DNA from: Saccharomyces uvarum
Lineage: Eukaryota > Ascomycota > Saccharomycetes > Saccharomycetales > Saccharomycetaceae
Direction: 5' to 3'
NCBI GenBank assembly: GCA_947243795.1
Contig: OX365943.1
Coordinates: 434,001 to 498,000, forward strand
Length of the DNA stretch: 64,000 nt
How positions within the stretch are numbered: position 1 is the stretch's first letter; every line of letters begins with the position of its first letter. The notes beneath the pieces are model-generated. The model did no database searches. It saw nothing but the letters and a program-made list of their open reading frames with translations, and was not told where the DNA came from. A program made the translations under genes and the position numbers. Of the stretch, positions 29,095 through 37,808 are shown in pieces.

Positions 29095-31491
29095 ATGAAG
29101 AACCCTAGCTTTGATTGGGAAAAGTTAAAAGATGTATTTTATAGAAATAGAGCCATTGGCGAGTTGAAATGGCCGACTCAATACGAAGACTTTAGATGTG
29201 CGTTGTCATTAACTGTCATTGCAGTAGAAATCCAAGACTTTATACAGATATACGACTATTTTGGACAGTTACTGGGTAAGATTAACTTACTGAAAACTCA
29301 TGAAGATATAATAAAATTCGAATTTGATAAGAACGAAAAGCTGATATTGGTAACGAGTCGCTCCGTAAGGATTGTGAAAAGTTGGACACCACTGATAATT
29401 GAGAATGTGCCATTGGAAGACTCAAATGTGGATACAATCTGGGATTATCAGAATGGAATTATGCTGTTAAAAGACTCTCGCGATATATACAAGTTAAACG
29501 GAAATGAATGGGAACTGCTTTATAAGAATAAAGATAAAAAGTACAATCTATTAACAAAAAACCATTGGAGTTGCAATGATGAAGTTATCATTCTACTAGA
29601 TGTTGACCACGTGTACCAGGTGAATACCTCAAATGGGACGCTACTGAAGCTGATAGCAGATTCCTCATGGCACAAGGTAAAAATATCATCTAGGGGATTT
29701 ATTTGCCTTTATAACATGAAGTACAATAAGTTACAAATATTTAAAGATCCCACAAGAATATTGATGGAGCACGACTTGGACTCTACACCAGATGATATAT
29801 GTTGGTGTGGCAATGATAGTATTGCTTGCTCCTTCGAAGACGAGATCAAATTGTACGGACCGGATGGTCTGTATGTAACATTTTGGTACCCATATAATGT
29901 AACGAACCTAAGGGCGGAAATTGATGGTTTGAAAGTCATCACTACTGAAAAACTTTACTTTTTATCAAGAGTGCAACAACAAACTTCGAATATCTTTAGA
30001 ATTGGCTCAACCGAGCCGGGAGCTATGTTGCTAGATTCATTTAGTTTACTGGAGGATCACGCGCCCAAAGCGATTGAGATATTGAAGAATTTCGATTTAA
30101 AAAGGGGTGTACTGGACTGTATTACTGCCGCGGTAGATGAATTCGAACCCAAAATGCAGAAGACACTATTGAATGCCGCATCCTTTGGGAAAGCTTCTTT
30201 ACATTACAAGTCCTTTGATGCGGGTATATTCGTGGACGCCTGTAAGATAATAAGATTATTGAACTGTTTCAGAAGTTTTGGTATTTTTTTGACTGCGGAG
30301 GAGTACAAGAGTATTTCTCTTAAAGGTGTCATTGATAGGCTACTGGCGTACCACAAGTATTATGAATGCATAAGGATATGCAAAATGGCTGATAATCCAA
30401 TCCTCTTGGGATACGTATTTACTGAGTGGGCGAAAGACAAAATCAAAGATAGTCCTGACCTGGAGGATGATGAAATGCTAGAAACAATCAAATCCCGGTT
30501 GGATTTTGTAGGTGATATGGATACAATACAAATGATTGCTATTTCGAACGTTGCATATTTAGAAGGACGGTTCAAGTTATCTCGAGATTTAGCTTTATTA
30601 GAAAAGAACGAAGAAGCCAAAATTGAGCAGCTTTTCAAACTTGATGACGATAGTTTGGCGCTCAAAGAGTGTGTTCAAGTACAAAATCCTAGTTTAACGG
30701 TTTCACTTTTGGTTGCACTTTCGAAAAAATTAACAAACTCTCAATTAACAAAGCTTTTGATACTTGATATGTCCAACAACCCTTTGTATATTTATTACAT
30801 GAGGAACGATAAAGCTTATTTGTACGATTTCTATCGTCAAACAGATCGATTTATTGATTTGGCTCACGTCCTATTGCAGCAAGGAAAGGAACAACAATCT
30901 TTACACAGCTTTTTACCACAAATTAGAGATCTTTATAGCAAAATTCAGAACAGTGAAATGGCTAGCGATGTCACCGGGCAGCTTCAAAGACAAGAAAAAT
31001 TGTGGATATACCAGGAGTCGCTAGGCAAAAGATTTGGTATTTCATTCACTGATATGACATTGGATCAAACGCTTTCGAAATTGATCGAAACAGGACAAGA
31101 AAAGCAGGTAAAGGAAATAGTGAAAAAGTTTAAAGTAAATGAAAAGAAGCTGTATCACTTAAAATGTAGAATGTTGGTTGAAACCAAGAAATTTGACCAA
31201 CTGATGCAATTTGCTCAGTCAAAGAAATCACCAATTGGCTACATGCCCTTTTATAGATATCTGAGAAGCAGAGGGCATATAAAAGAAGCTGCTTCTTATG
31301 TCAATATGATACCTGGTCTTTCTTACCAAGAAAAAAAGAAATTGTATGTGGATTGTGAGAGTTTCTACAATGCAATTCAACTGGCGGGCAAAGAGAAAGA
31401 CATACAGGGCTTAAAAGAAATATACAACATTATACCGGCCAACGAACCAGAACTAAAGGCATTCGCTAATGAAACAATGGGTAGGATATAA
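29095..31491 (+). CDS. VPS16: VPS16, core subunit of the HOPS and CORVET tethers
   Basis: Vps16 is one of the four class C Vps subunits shared by the endosomal CORVET and vacuolar HOPS tethering complexes. It recruits Vps33, the SM protein that proofreads SNARE pairing. The 798-aa length equals that of S. cerevisiae. The N-terminal half (about 1-400) is a beta-propeller (Vps16_N), beginning with the conserved block NPSFDWEKLKDVFYRNR. The C-terminal half (about 480-798) is an alpha-solenoid that binds Vps33. ATG 29095. No gaps or odd features. Confidence 0.97.
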   Translation: MKNPSFDWEKLKDVFYRNRAIGELKWPTQYEDFRCALSLTVIAVEIQDFIQIYDYFGQLLGKINLLKTHEDIIKFEFDKNEKLILVTSRSVRIVKSWTPLIIENVPLEDSNVDTIWDYQNGIMLLKDSRDIYKLNGNEWELLYKNKDKKYNLLTKNHWSCNDEVIILLDVDHVYQVNTSNGTLLKLIADSSWHKVKISSRGFICLYNMKYNKLQIFKDPTRILMEHDLDSTPDDICWCGNDSIACSFEDEIKLYGPDGLYVTFWYPYNVTNLRAEIDGLKVITTEKLYFLSRVQQQTSNIFRIGSTEPGAMLLDSFSLLEDHAPKAIEILKNFDLKRGVLDCITAAVDEFEPKMQKTLLNAASFGKASLHYKSFDAGIFVDACKIIRLLNCFRSFGIFLTAEEYKSISLKGVIDRLLAYHKYYECIRICKMADNPILLGYVFTEWAKDKIKDSPDLEDDEMLETIKSRLDFVGDMDTIQMIAISNVAYLEGRFKLSRDLALLEKNEEAKIEQLFKLDDDSLALKECVQVQNPSLTVSLLVALSKKLTNSQLTKLLILDMSNNPLYIYYMRNDKAYLYDFYRQTDRFIDLAHVLLQQGKEQQSLHSFLPQIRDLYSKIQNSEMASDVTGQLQRQEKLWIYQESLGKRFGISFTDMTLDQTLSKLIETGQEKQVKEIVKKFKVNEKKLYHLKCRMLVETKKFDQLMQFAQSKKSPIGYMPFYRYLRSRGHIKEAASYVNMIPGLSYQEKKKLYVDCESFYNAIQLAGKEKDIQGLKEIYNIIPANEPELKAFANETMGRI

Positions 31492-31618
31492 GGCTGATAT
31501 ATAATATAGACGTTGTAAATTTTTAAATTTGTATTGAATAATGACTAGCTGTCATGCATGTTCTTTTTCTCATAGGGTTACCCAAAGAACGCCGAAGAGA
31601 AAAAAAATAATTTTTCAC

Positions 31619-31651
31619 TGAAAAATTTCAAAACCTCATCTCATCTCATCG
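31619..31651 (+). promoter_or_regulatory. RRPE and PAC elements of the NOP4 promoter
   Basis: TGAAAAATTT (31619-31628) matches the rRNA-processing element bound by Stb3. CTCATCT-CATCT-CATCG follows (31635-31651), ending in the PAC core CTCATCG, bound by Dot6/Tod6. This pair, RRPE then PAC about 110-140 bases before the start, is the classic signature of yeast ribosome-biogenesis genes, which fits NOP4. Confidence 0.75.
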
Positions 31652-31760
31652 TTCGTCTTGGGTTAAATACTAAATGCCTGATTCTCTCAATAGTATTAGT
31701 AAGAAACTCTTCGTGAACTATTAAAAAGGCGTGAAACAATACTAGAGCTGTAAAGGTGAA

Positions 31761-33818
31761 ATGGAGAAGACAGCAGAGAAGGTTGAAGGACCTAAGAGCA
31801 ACAACTCAAAACAAAATGATAATGGTTTAGACATGAAGACCTTATTCGTCAGATCTATTCCTCAAGATGTCACAGACGAACAGCTAGCAGATTTCTTTTC
31901 TAACTTTGCTCCAATTAAGCATGCGGTTGTTGTCAAGGATGTCAACAAAAGATCCAGAGGTTTCGGGTTTGTTAGTTTTGCTGTAGAAGATGATACAAAG
32001 GAAGCTTTGGCTAAAGCTAGAAAGACTAAATTTAATGGACACGTCTTAAGAGTAGATGTTGCCAAAAGAAGAGATCGTTCAAAGAAGTCATCTGAAGGTG
32101 CTGAAAAGAGCGCACCAAAATCTTTTGAGAAAACTGAAGTTCAGAAAACTGAAAATGAGGATGAGGTTGACGATGAAGACTCTATGCTAAAAGGTAAGCC
32201 TAAGTTGATCATTAGGAATATGCCATGGAGCTGCCGTGATCCAACCAAACTGAAAAAGATTTTTGGTAGATACGGTACTGTTGTAGAAGCTACTATTCCA
32301 AGAAAGCGTGATGGTAAATTATGTGGATTTGCGTTTGTTACCATGAAGAAAATCAGTAACTGTAGAATTGCTTTAGAAGGCACCAAAGATTTAACAATTG
32401 ATGGTAGAAAAGTGGCTGTTGATTTTGCTGTTCAAAAGAACAGATGGGAAGATTACAAAAAAGCTCAACCAGAAGCTAATGTCGAAGGCAGTAATGAGTC
32501 TGAAGACGATGAAGAAGATGGTGAAGACGAGGAAGATAAGGATGAAGATTTAGAAGAGGATATAGAATCAGGTGATGATTCAATTCAAACAGAAGAACCA
32601 ACAAGAAAAGTGCAAAACAAAAGGGAAGACTTTTCTATTTTTGTTCGTAACGTACCTTATGACGCTACTGAAGAGTCTTTGGCTGCCCACTTTAGTAAAT
32701 TTGGTAGCGTGAAGTACGCATTGCCTGTTATCGATAAGTCTACAGGACTAGCTAAAGGTACAGCTTTTGTAGCTTTCAAAGACCAATACACATACAATGA
32801 GTGTGTCAAGAATGCACCAGTTGCTGGCTCTACCTCTTTGTTGATAGGTGATGACGTCATGCCTCAATATGTTTATGAGGGCCGTGTCTTGTCCATCACA
32901 CCAACATTGGTAAGAGAGGACGCTGGTAGAATGGCTGAAAGGAACGCAGCTAAGAGAAAGGAAGTTCTAGGTAAAGCTCCAGGTGAGAAGGATAGACGTA
33001 ATTTGTATTTATTAAATGAAGGTAGAGTTGTTGAGGGCTCAAAGATGGCAGACTTGTTAACCAACACTGATATGGAAATCAGAGAAAAATCCTATAAATT
33101 GAGAGTGGAACAACTGAAAAAGAACCCATCTCTACATTTATCGATGACTAGATTGGCTATCAGAAATCTTCCCAGAGCAATGAACGATAAAGCTCTAAAA
33201 GCATTGGCTCGTAAAGCTGTGGTAGGATTTGCCACAGAAGTAAAGAATAATGAAAGACATCCTTTGAGTAAGGAAGAAATCATTAGATCAACGAAGGAAA
33301 AATACAAGTTCATGGGCCCAGACGAAATTGAATCTCAGAAGAAGAAAGATAAAAAAAGTGGTATTGTAAAGCAAGCCAAGGTCATCATGGAAGTTAAGGG
33401 TTCTACTGCAGGAAGAAGTAGAGGTTATGGTTTTGTAGAATTCAGAGATCATAAGAATGCGTTAATGGGCCTGAGATGGTTGAATTGTCATGCTGTTACT
33501 ACCGATGAAATTTTGGAAGGGTTGAATGATGAAGAAAAAAAAGAAGTAGACGCTGACTTAGGGAAAGGGAGATGTTTATGCGTTGAATTTGCCATTGAAA
33601 ATGCTAACGTTGTTAAGAGAAGAAGAGAACAGTTGAAACAAGCAAGGACCAAGAGAACGAGACCAGATGATGAAGCTGACAAAGATGCTAGCGAGTCCAA
33701 CAAGAAGGCAAAGAAGGAAGAAGAAACAACTCCAGCCAATTCCGATGACAAAAAAATGGATGATGATATAAAAAGGATAATTGGGTTTAAGCGTAAAAGA
33801 AAGCATGGTAAAAAGTAA
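31761..33818 (+). CDS. NOP4: NOP4, nucleolar RNA-binding protein for 60S assembly
   Basis: Nop4 (Nop77) is an essential nucleolar protein of the earliest 60S pre-ribosomes, needed for 27S pre-rRNA processing. The 685-aa length matches S. cerevisiae. Four RRMs can be seen: RRM1 about 26-105 ([17 protein letters not shown]), RRM2 about 147-225 ([17 protein letters not shown]) and RRM3 about 290-390 ([17 protein letters not shown]). RRM4 is about 460-610, with a long insert between its halves ([17 protein letters not shown]). An acidic stretch lies between RRM2 and RRM3 (about 245-275), and the C-terminus is Lys/Arg-rich with nuclear-targeting character. The promoter has RRPE and PAC elements. 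Confidence 0.97.
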   Translation: MEKTAEKVEGPKSNNSKQNDNGLDMKTLFVRSIPQDVTDEQLADFFSNFAPIKHAVVVKDVNKRSRGFGFVSFAVEDDTKEALAKARKTKFNGHVLRVDVAKRRDRSKKSSEGAEKSAPKSFEKTEVQKTENEDEVDDEDSMLKGKPKLIIRNMPWSCRDPTKLKKIFGRYGTVVEATIPRKRDGKLCGFAFVTMKKISNCRIALEGTKDLTIDGRKVAVDFAVQKNRWEDYKKAQPEANVEGSNESEDDEEDGEDEEDKDEDLEEDIESGDDSIQTEEPTRKVQNKREDFSIFVRNVPYDATEESLAAHFSKFGSVKYALPVIDKSTGLAKGTAFVAFKDQYTYNECVKNAPVAGSTSLLIGDDVMPQYVYEGRVLSITPTLVREDAGRMAERNAAKRKEVLGKAPGEKDRRNLYLLNEGRVVEGSKMADLLTNTDMEIREKSYKLRVEQLKKNPSLHLSMTRLAIRNLPRAMNDKALKALARKAVVGFATEVKNNERHPLSKEEIIRSTKEKYKFMGPDEIESQKKKDKKSGIVKQAKVIMEVKGSTAGRSRGYGFVEFRDHKNALMGLRWLNCHAVTTDEILEGLNDEEKKEVDADLGKGRCLCVEFAIENANVVKRRREQLKQARTKRTRPDDEADKDASESNKKAKKEEETTPANSDDKKMDDDIKRIIGFKRKRKHGKK

Positions 33819-34203
33819 TAGCTTCGGTCATATTCCTGTGGTTATATATTGTTTTCTTTTACATATGTACAATATTTTTAACAAATTAGATAGATAATTC
33901 TTACCTATCCAAAAAATCTTTATTTTGTGACTCTATTACAATAATCTTTGACACAGAGAGTGTAAAGGACAACTGTAAATAAAAGTACATGGTATGTCAG
34001 AAAACCCAATTTCGAGTGAATTGCTATAAGTGCATGAGTAACATGTGGCGTATTTTCATTCTGGTGAACAAGTGAGGGACACCTATATAAAATAAACTAC
34101 TCTTTTATTTCCCTCGTGAGCATTCTGATCCAGGCATACTTCAATGTGAGCGTTCGCAGTAATGTACGTTGCACATATTTGTCGTATTATATCTCTTATA
34201 TCT
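33819..34203. other. NOP4 3' region up to the sigma LTR
   Basis: AT-rich DNA between NOP4 and the LTR. The zone upstream of tRNA genes often collects Ty remnants, but I cannot match this part to a known LTR by eye. No ORF. Confidence 0.5.
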
Positions 34204-34539
34204 TGTTGTATCTCAAATTGAAATACCCCAACTGTAGCCGAGGTAGAAATCTACCAATGTGGTTGAAATGAATCAATATAAACCAGACAAGAGATTAGCA
34301 CCACATTAGCAATTATATTCCAGAACGTGGGCATTGCTTGAATGTAGCACCCGAAATATATAACTACAAGAACAATTAGCTTAGAGCCGAGAATCTGTGC
34401 TTCTACCCTTTAGTTATATTTAGATCTTATATGTAAGATAAGTAACTTATCGTGAATCATGTTTATAAAATATTTTTGTAACAGGTTACTTCTCTGAGAT
34501 ATAGGATTTCTTAAGTCTCCAGTATTATCAAATATAACA
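34204..34539 (+). mobile_element. Solo LTR, Ty3 (sigma) family, degenerate
   Basis: Begins TGTTGTATCTCAAA, the start of the Ty3 sigma LTR, and ends AATATAACA, close to the sigma terminus. Internal blocks that match sigma from memory include GAACAATTAG, AAGATAAGTAAC and GGTTACTTC. Length is 336 bp against about 340 for an intact sigma. No Ty3 internal DNA is attached, so it is a solo LTR; it is well diverged and old. Its end is 22 bp from the first base of tRNA-Ala, where Ty3 inserts at Pol III initiation sites. The flanking five-base sequences do not match now. Confidence 0.88.
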
Positions 34540-34561
34540 CCTTTATTTTCCAACAAATACA

Positions 34562-34634
34562 GGGCGTGTGGCGTAGTCGGTAGCGCGCTCCCTTAGCATG
34601 GGAGAGGTCTCCGGTTCGATTCCGGACTCGTCCA
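34562..34634 (+). tRNA. tRNA-Ala (AGC)
   Basis: A 73-nt cloverleaf with acceptor stem GGGCGTG/CTCGTCC, including the G3-U70 pair that identifies tRNA-Ala. The D-arm is TAGTCGGTAGC, the anticodon is AGC at 34595-34597 (inosine at position 34), the T-arm is TTCGATT and the discriminator is A. No intron. A T-run terminator starts at 34636. This is the sequence of the classic yeast alanine tRNA. Confidence 0.98.
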
Positions 34635-34828
34635 CTTTTTTCATGAAAAATGAGTTCATGTTTTCATTTTTGACTTTATATCAGCACCTGCATGTGCTAC
34701 TAAAGTAGATTAAAGATATCTAGACAGTATACAAATTTAAGTATTACAAAAATTATAAAAGAATTATAAATGTAATAATAACAGTCCTCATGCAATAACA
34801 ATGTAGATATGTAAAAAAAAAAAAAAGC

Positions 34829-36496
34829 CTACCTTCTGTTTTTTTTCCGAGATGGCTCATCTGATGCATTATTTCCTGAAACTGCAGCGGCCGCAGCTGC
34901 TGCAGCTGCTAAAATTCTTCTATTAACACCAAGCCCACCTAAAGCATTTGCAGCGGCGCCTGCAGTGATTCCTGAAGATTGTGTGTTGTTTTTGGTTCTT
35001 GATCCGAGATTCATGATGTCGTTATCGTTTGTGTGAATTCTTCTTGCTGGGTACTTGTAAGTTAGTCCTTCGAATACATTCTCACTGACGGGTATATCAC
35101 TCTCTGTGAAATAACTATGTTCTAAAGCGTTAAAGGCATCAATCCTTTTGATCGGATCATAATTTAGCAAGTGGTAAAGAAGACTTAATGCGTGTTTGTC
35201 CCTTCCTCCCGCAGAATGATACCATGTAGCCAAATTATCTCTATATTTAGGATACTTCGTGATTTGATCGTATTCTGGATACTTCTCCAAATAAGGCCAA
35301 TTTTTTTGATCCGGGGTACCAAGAACTTCAAGGATCCTTTGTAATTGATTTACTTGAAACGGAACAGTCTTTTTAGAATCTAGTTTAGCTTCTTCGCCTT
35401 TGAATATGGGCTGTAAGCCTATCAATTCTGCAAAGATACAACCGACAGACCATAAATCAACGGCAGGAGTATAATGTCTAGCTCCCAACAGTAACTCTGG
35501 TGCACGATACCATATGGTGACGACCACCTTATCCCCGGTGTAGAGAGTTTGTAGCATATTATGAAATTTCCTTGCCAGACCTAAATCCCCGATTTTAACA
35601 CATCCATCTACCGTAACCATGATATTTGCCGGTTTTAAATCACGATGAAGAACCCAATTTTGATGAAGGTACGATACACCGTCTAGAAGCTGCCACATAA
35701 TAGATCGAACCATTCTTGGCGGTATCATTCTTTTTTCTGGATGAGTATGGAAATGAATAATCTGTAGGAGATCATGCTCCGCAAATTCGTACACCATATG
35801 AACACATTTTCTTTCCAAAAAAATCTCCACTAACGTAGTTAAACGCCTATTGTTCAGTTCTCGGCATAATGCCATTTCCCTACAAGCACTTTGGGAGATA
35901 CCTGTGTAATGCAACTGCTCTACACCGTCTTTCTCTGTCTTAAACTTCTTGATAGCATAGAATACGGTTAAAGGTTTTTTACTAGGAGTTTGTTTTTGCG
36001 AATTATATTGAGATGATCCATCATCTCTAGTGGTTCGTATCCTGCCTGGAGTTATCCTCTCATCCTTTATTAAGTTTCCTCTTAAGGCGTTTGGATTTGT
36101 CTGCATATCCAGTGAAGCTGTTGATTTTGCTTGTGCGCTGTCAAACTGCGGGAGTTTTGCGTTGCTACCATTTAGATTAAACCCATCAGCTGAATTTGTA
36201 CTTGAATTGATTTGCCTTTTCGCTTTGTAAACTTTACCGTATGTACCCGCAGCAATGTAGCCTATAACTTCATATTTTTCTAGAACGGATATTCTCATTC
36301 TGTCCTTTCTTGCCTTATATGGCCCAATGGTGAAAACATCATTATTGGCCATCAACATTGGCGGTTTCCCGTGTACACTTCCAATTGTACTTTTCTTTCC
36401 CACAAAAGATTGAGATTGCTGTTGTCCTTGGGCCTGCATAGACCTTTGGTACATTGGCTGGTAAGAGTTTTGTGCTCTATCCTTGCCATTATACAT
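34829..36496 (-). CDS. SSN3: SSN3 (CDK8, SRB10), Mediator kinase
   Basis: Ssn3 is the cyclin C-dependent kinase of the Mediator CDK8 module; it phosphorylates the RNA polymerase II tail and factors such as Gcn4 and Ste12. Length is 555 aa, equal to S. cerevisiae. A Gln/Ser-rich N-terminus (1-70) precedes the kinase domain (about 75-475): the glycine loop [14 protein letters not shown] is split from AIKKFK by a fungal insert. Next come [10 protein letters not shown] near 285, DLGLARKF in place of DFG (normal for this kinase), and [12 protein letters not shown]-terminal tail has an alanine run followed by basic KKNRR. The cyclin-binding helix is [12 protein letters not shown]. Confidence 0.97.
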   Translation of the reverse strand: MYNGKDRAQNSYQPMYQRSMQAQGQQQSQSFVGKKSTIGSVHGKPPMLMANNDVFTIGPYKARKDRMRISVLEKYEVIGYIAAGTYGKVYKAKRQINSSTNSADGFNLNGSNAKLPQFDSAQAKSTASLDMQTNPNALRGNLIKDERITPGRIRTTRDDGSSQYNSQKQTPSKKPLTVFYAIKKFKTEKDGVEQLHYTGISQSACREMALCRELNNRRLTTLVEIFLERKCVHMVYEFAEHDLLQIIHFHTHPEKRMIPPRMVRSIMWQLLDGVSYLHQNWVLHRDLKPANIMVTVDGCVKIGDLGLARKFHNMLQTLYTGDKVVVTIWYRAPELLLGARHYTPAVDLWSVGCIFAELIGLQPIFKGEEAKLDSKKTVPFQVNQLQRILEVLGTPDQKNWPYLEKYPEYDQITKYPKYRDNLATWYHSAGGRDKHALSLLYHLLNYDPIKRIDAFNALEHSYFTESDIPVSENVFEGLTYKYPARRIHTNDNDIMNLGSRTKNNTQSSGITAGAAANALGGLGVNRRILAAAAAAAAAVSGNNASDEPSRKKNRR

Positions 36497-36922
36497 TGCT
36501 TTCTCTTCTTGTTAAAACAAAATACGGGCTTAATTTCAAATGTAATAACAAATTTTCAAAACTATCACCTCGAATATGTTCTTTCACCTTCTCTCTTCGT
36601 TTTAGTCCCTTCTCGTATCCTTTCTTCTTTTACAGCAGTAATTGTTAAATATTGCTTCAGCTATTGTAACGGGAAAAAGAAGTGCGACCTAACTTAAATC
36701 ACTTAATATTCTAAGATTTTTATTATATGCTATTTAGTTTTGTTCAAAAGTTACTACGATTTTCTTTTAATCAGAACTTTCCATGACGAAATCAAAAAAT
36801 GATCAAAACACATATTTAACTAACACAATATACTGAGAATCTATAAATCATATGCCGAATCGGCAACATCAATTGAAAACAATAATCCGCTTCAAGGAAC
36901 AAAAAAAAAAGAAAAAAATGCT
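36497..36922. promoter_or_regulatory. MRX11-SSN3 intergenic region (SSN3 promoter)
   Basis: Both neighbours run leftward: the SSN3 5' end adjoins 36497 and MRX11 ends at 36923. The spacer therefore contains the SSN3 promoter and the MRX11 terminator. AT-rich, no gene seen. Confidence 0.5.
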
Positions 36923-37558
36923 CTATTTCTTAATAAGGTGCTTTAGCTTTTGAAAAGGAAGCAACAACCATTTACCAAAATATGGGGCTCCCCAAATACT
37001 AATACAAATACGTATCGGATAAAGTAATTTCACTGTAACGTAAGCTATCGTGCCAGATAAGATCAGTTTGTTTTTGTTGAGACATTCCTGATATCTCTTA
37101 CCAACAAATTTCTCCATAGCAGCATGACAACTTTCCATCAATCCGTTTAAGAAGTTGGGCAGCTTAAGATCATCAGAGATATCGAGGTTATAGAATAGCC
37201 ACCATAGTAGAAAAAGAGGTAGCATTGCTGTTAATTCATGCAAGATGAAAAATGACGTTATTGTTGGGACCGTGCCGGCCTCACTAATCCGGTCAAAATA
37301 ATGAGAGAATTTAGGATTATTGTTCAACCTCGTTAGTAGTCGTGATTTAGAAATGATCTTATGTAATTTGTCCTTTCCTCTTTTCGTCGATTCCGCGTTC
37401 TCCGTTATGAATCTTATTTGGATTTGTCTACCAAATCCCATGCCTGCCAGCATGTTCAATTGATTAGGTTTCTTGAATACGAGTTCGAAAGGTCTATTGA
37501 AAATAATTTTGGAGTTCATGTATAACTGAGTGGGCCTGAAAAGCGTCATTATTGCCAT
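36923..37558 (-). CDS. MRX11: MRX11, mitoribosome-associated membrane protein
   Basis: Mrx11 (YPL041C) was found with the mitochondrial ribosome expressome (MIOREX) and is of unknown function. The 211-aa product begins MAIMTLFRPTQLYMNSK, basic and hydroxylated like a presequence; Met4 is an alternative start. Basic residues continue to about 85. The core has two membrane-like segments, about 95-122 (TITSFFILHELTAMLPLFLLWWLFY) and about 165-190 (LILSGTIAYVTVKLLYPIRI). The pattern SEAGTVPTITSFFILHEL..PLFLLWW resembles the DUF1279/FAM210 family, which acts in mitochondrial translation; I give that as a family recollection. Confidence 0.88.
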   Translation of the reverse strand: MAIMTLFRPTQLYMNSKIIFNRPFELVFKKPNQLNMLAGMGFGRQIQIRFITENAESTKRGKDKLHKIISKSRLLTRLNNNPKFSHYFDRISEAGTVPTITSFFILHELTAMLPLFLLWWLFYNLDISDDLKLPNFLNGLMESCHAAMEKFVGKRYQECLNKNKLILSGTIAYVTVKLLYPIRICISIWGAPYFGKWLLLPFQKLKHLIKK

Positions 37559-37808
37559 TTGTTCCGGTTGAACTTGGCATATACCCTTCCTTATTTTGTT
37601 TCAAACACTATTTTTCATGTTCCTCTTCACTTCCCGTTCGTATAGTCCGCTGACAGTAGGCAGGAACAATAGGCCGAGGTCCTGCATGAAAATCCCTACA
37701 GGGCATATTAATTAGCTGTTGTTATATACAAGAGTTTTTTTAAGTATCTTTTATTTCTTGAGCGCCAAGCATTGGCACTTTTATATACATGAGTGGATAC
37801 ACATTTGC

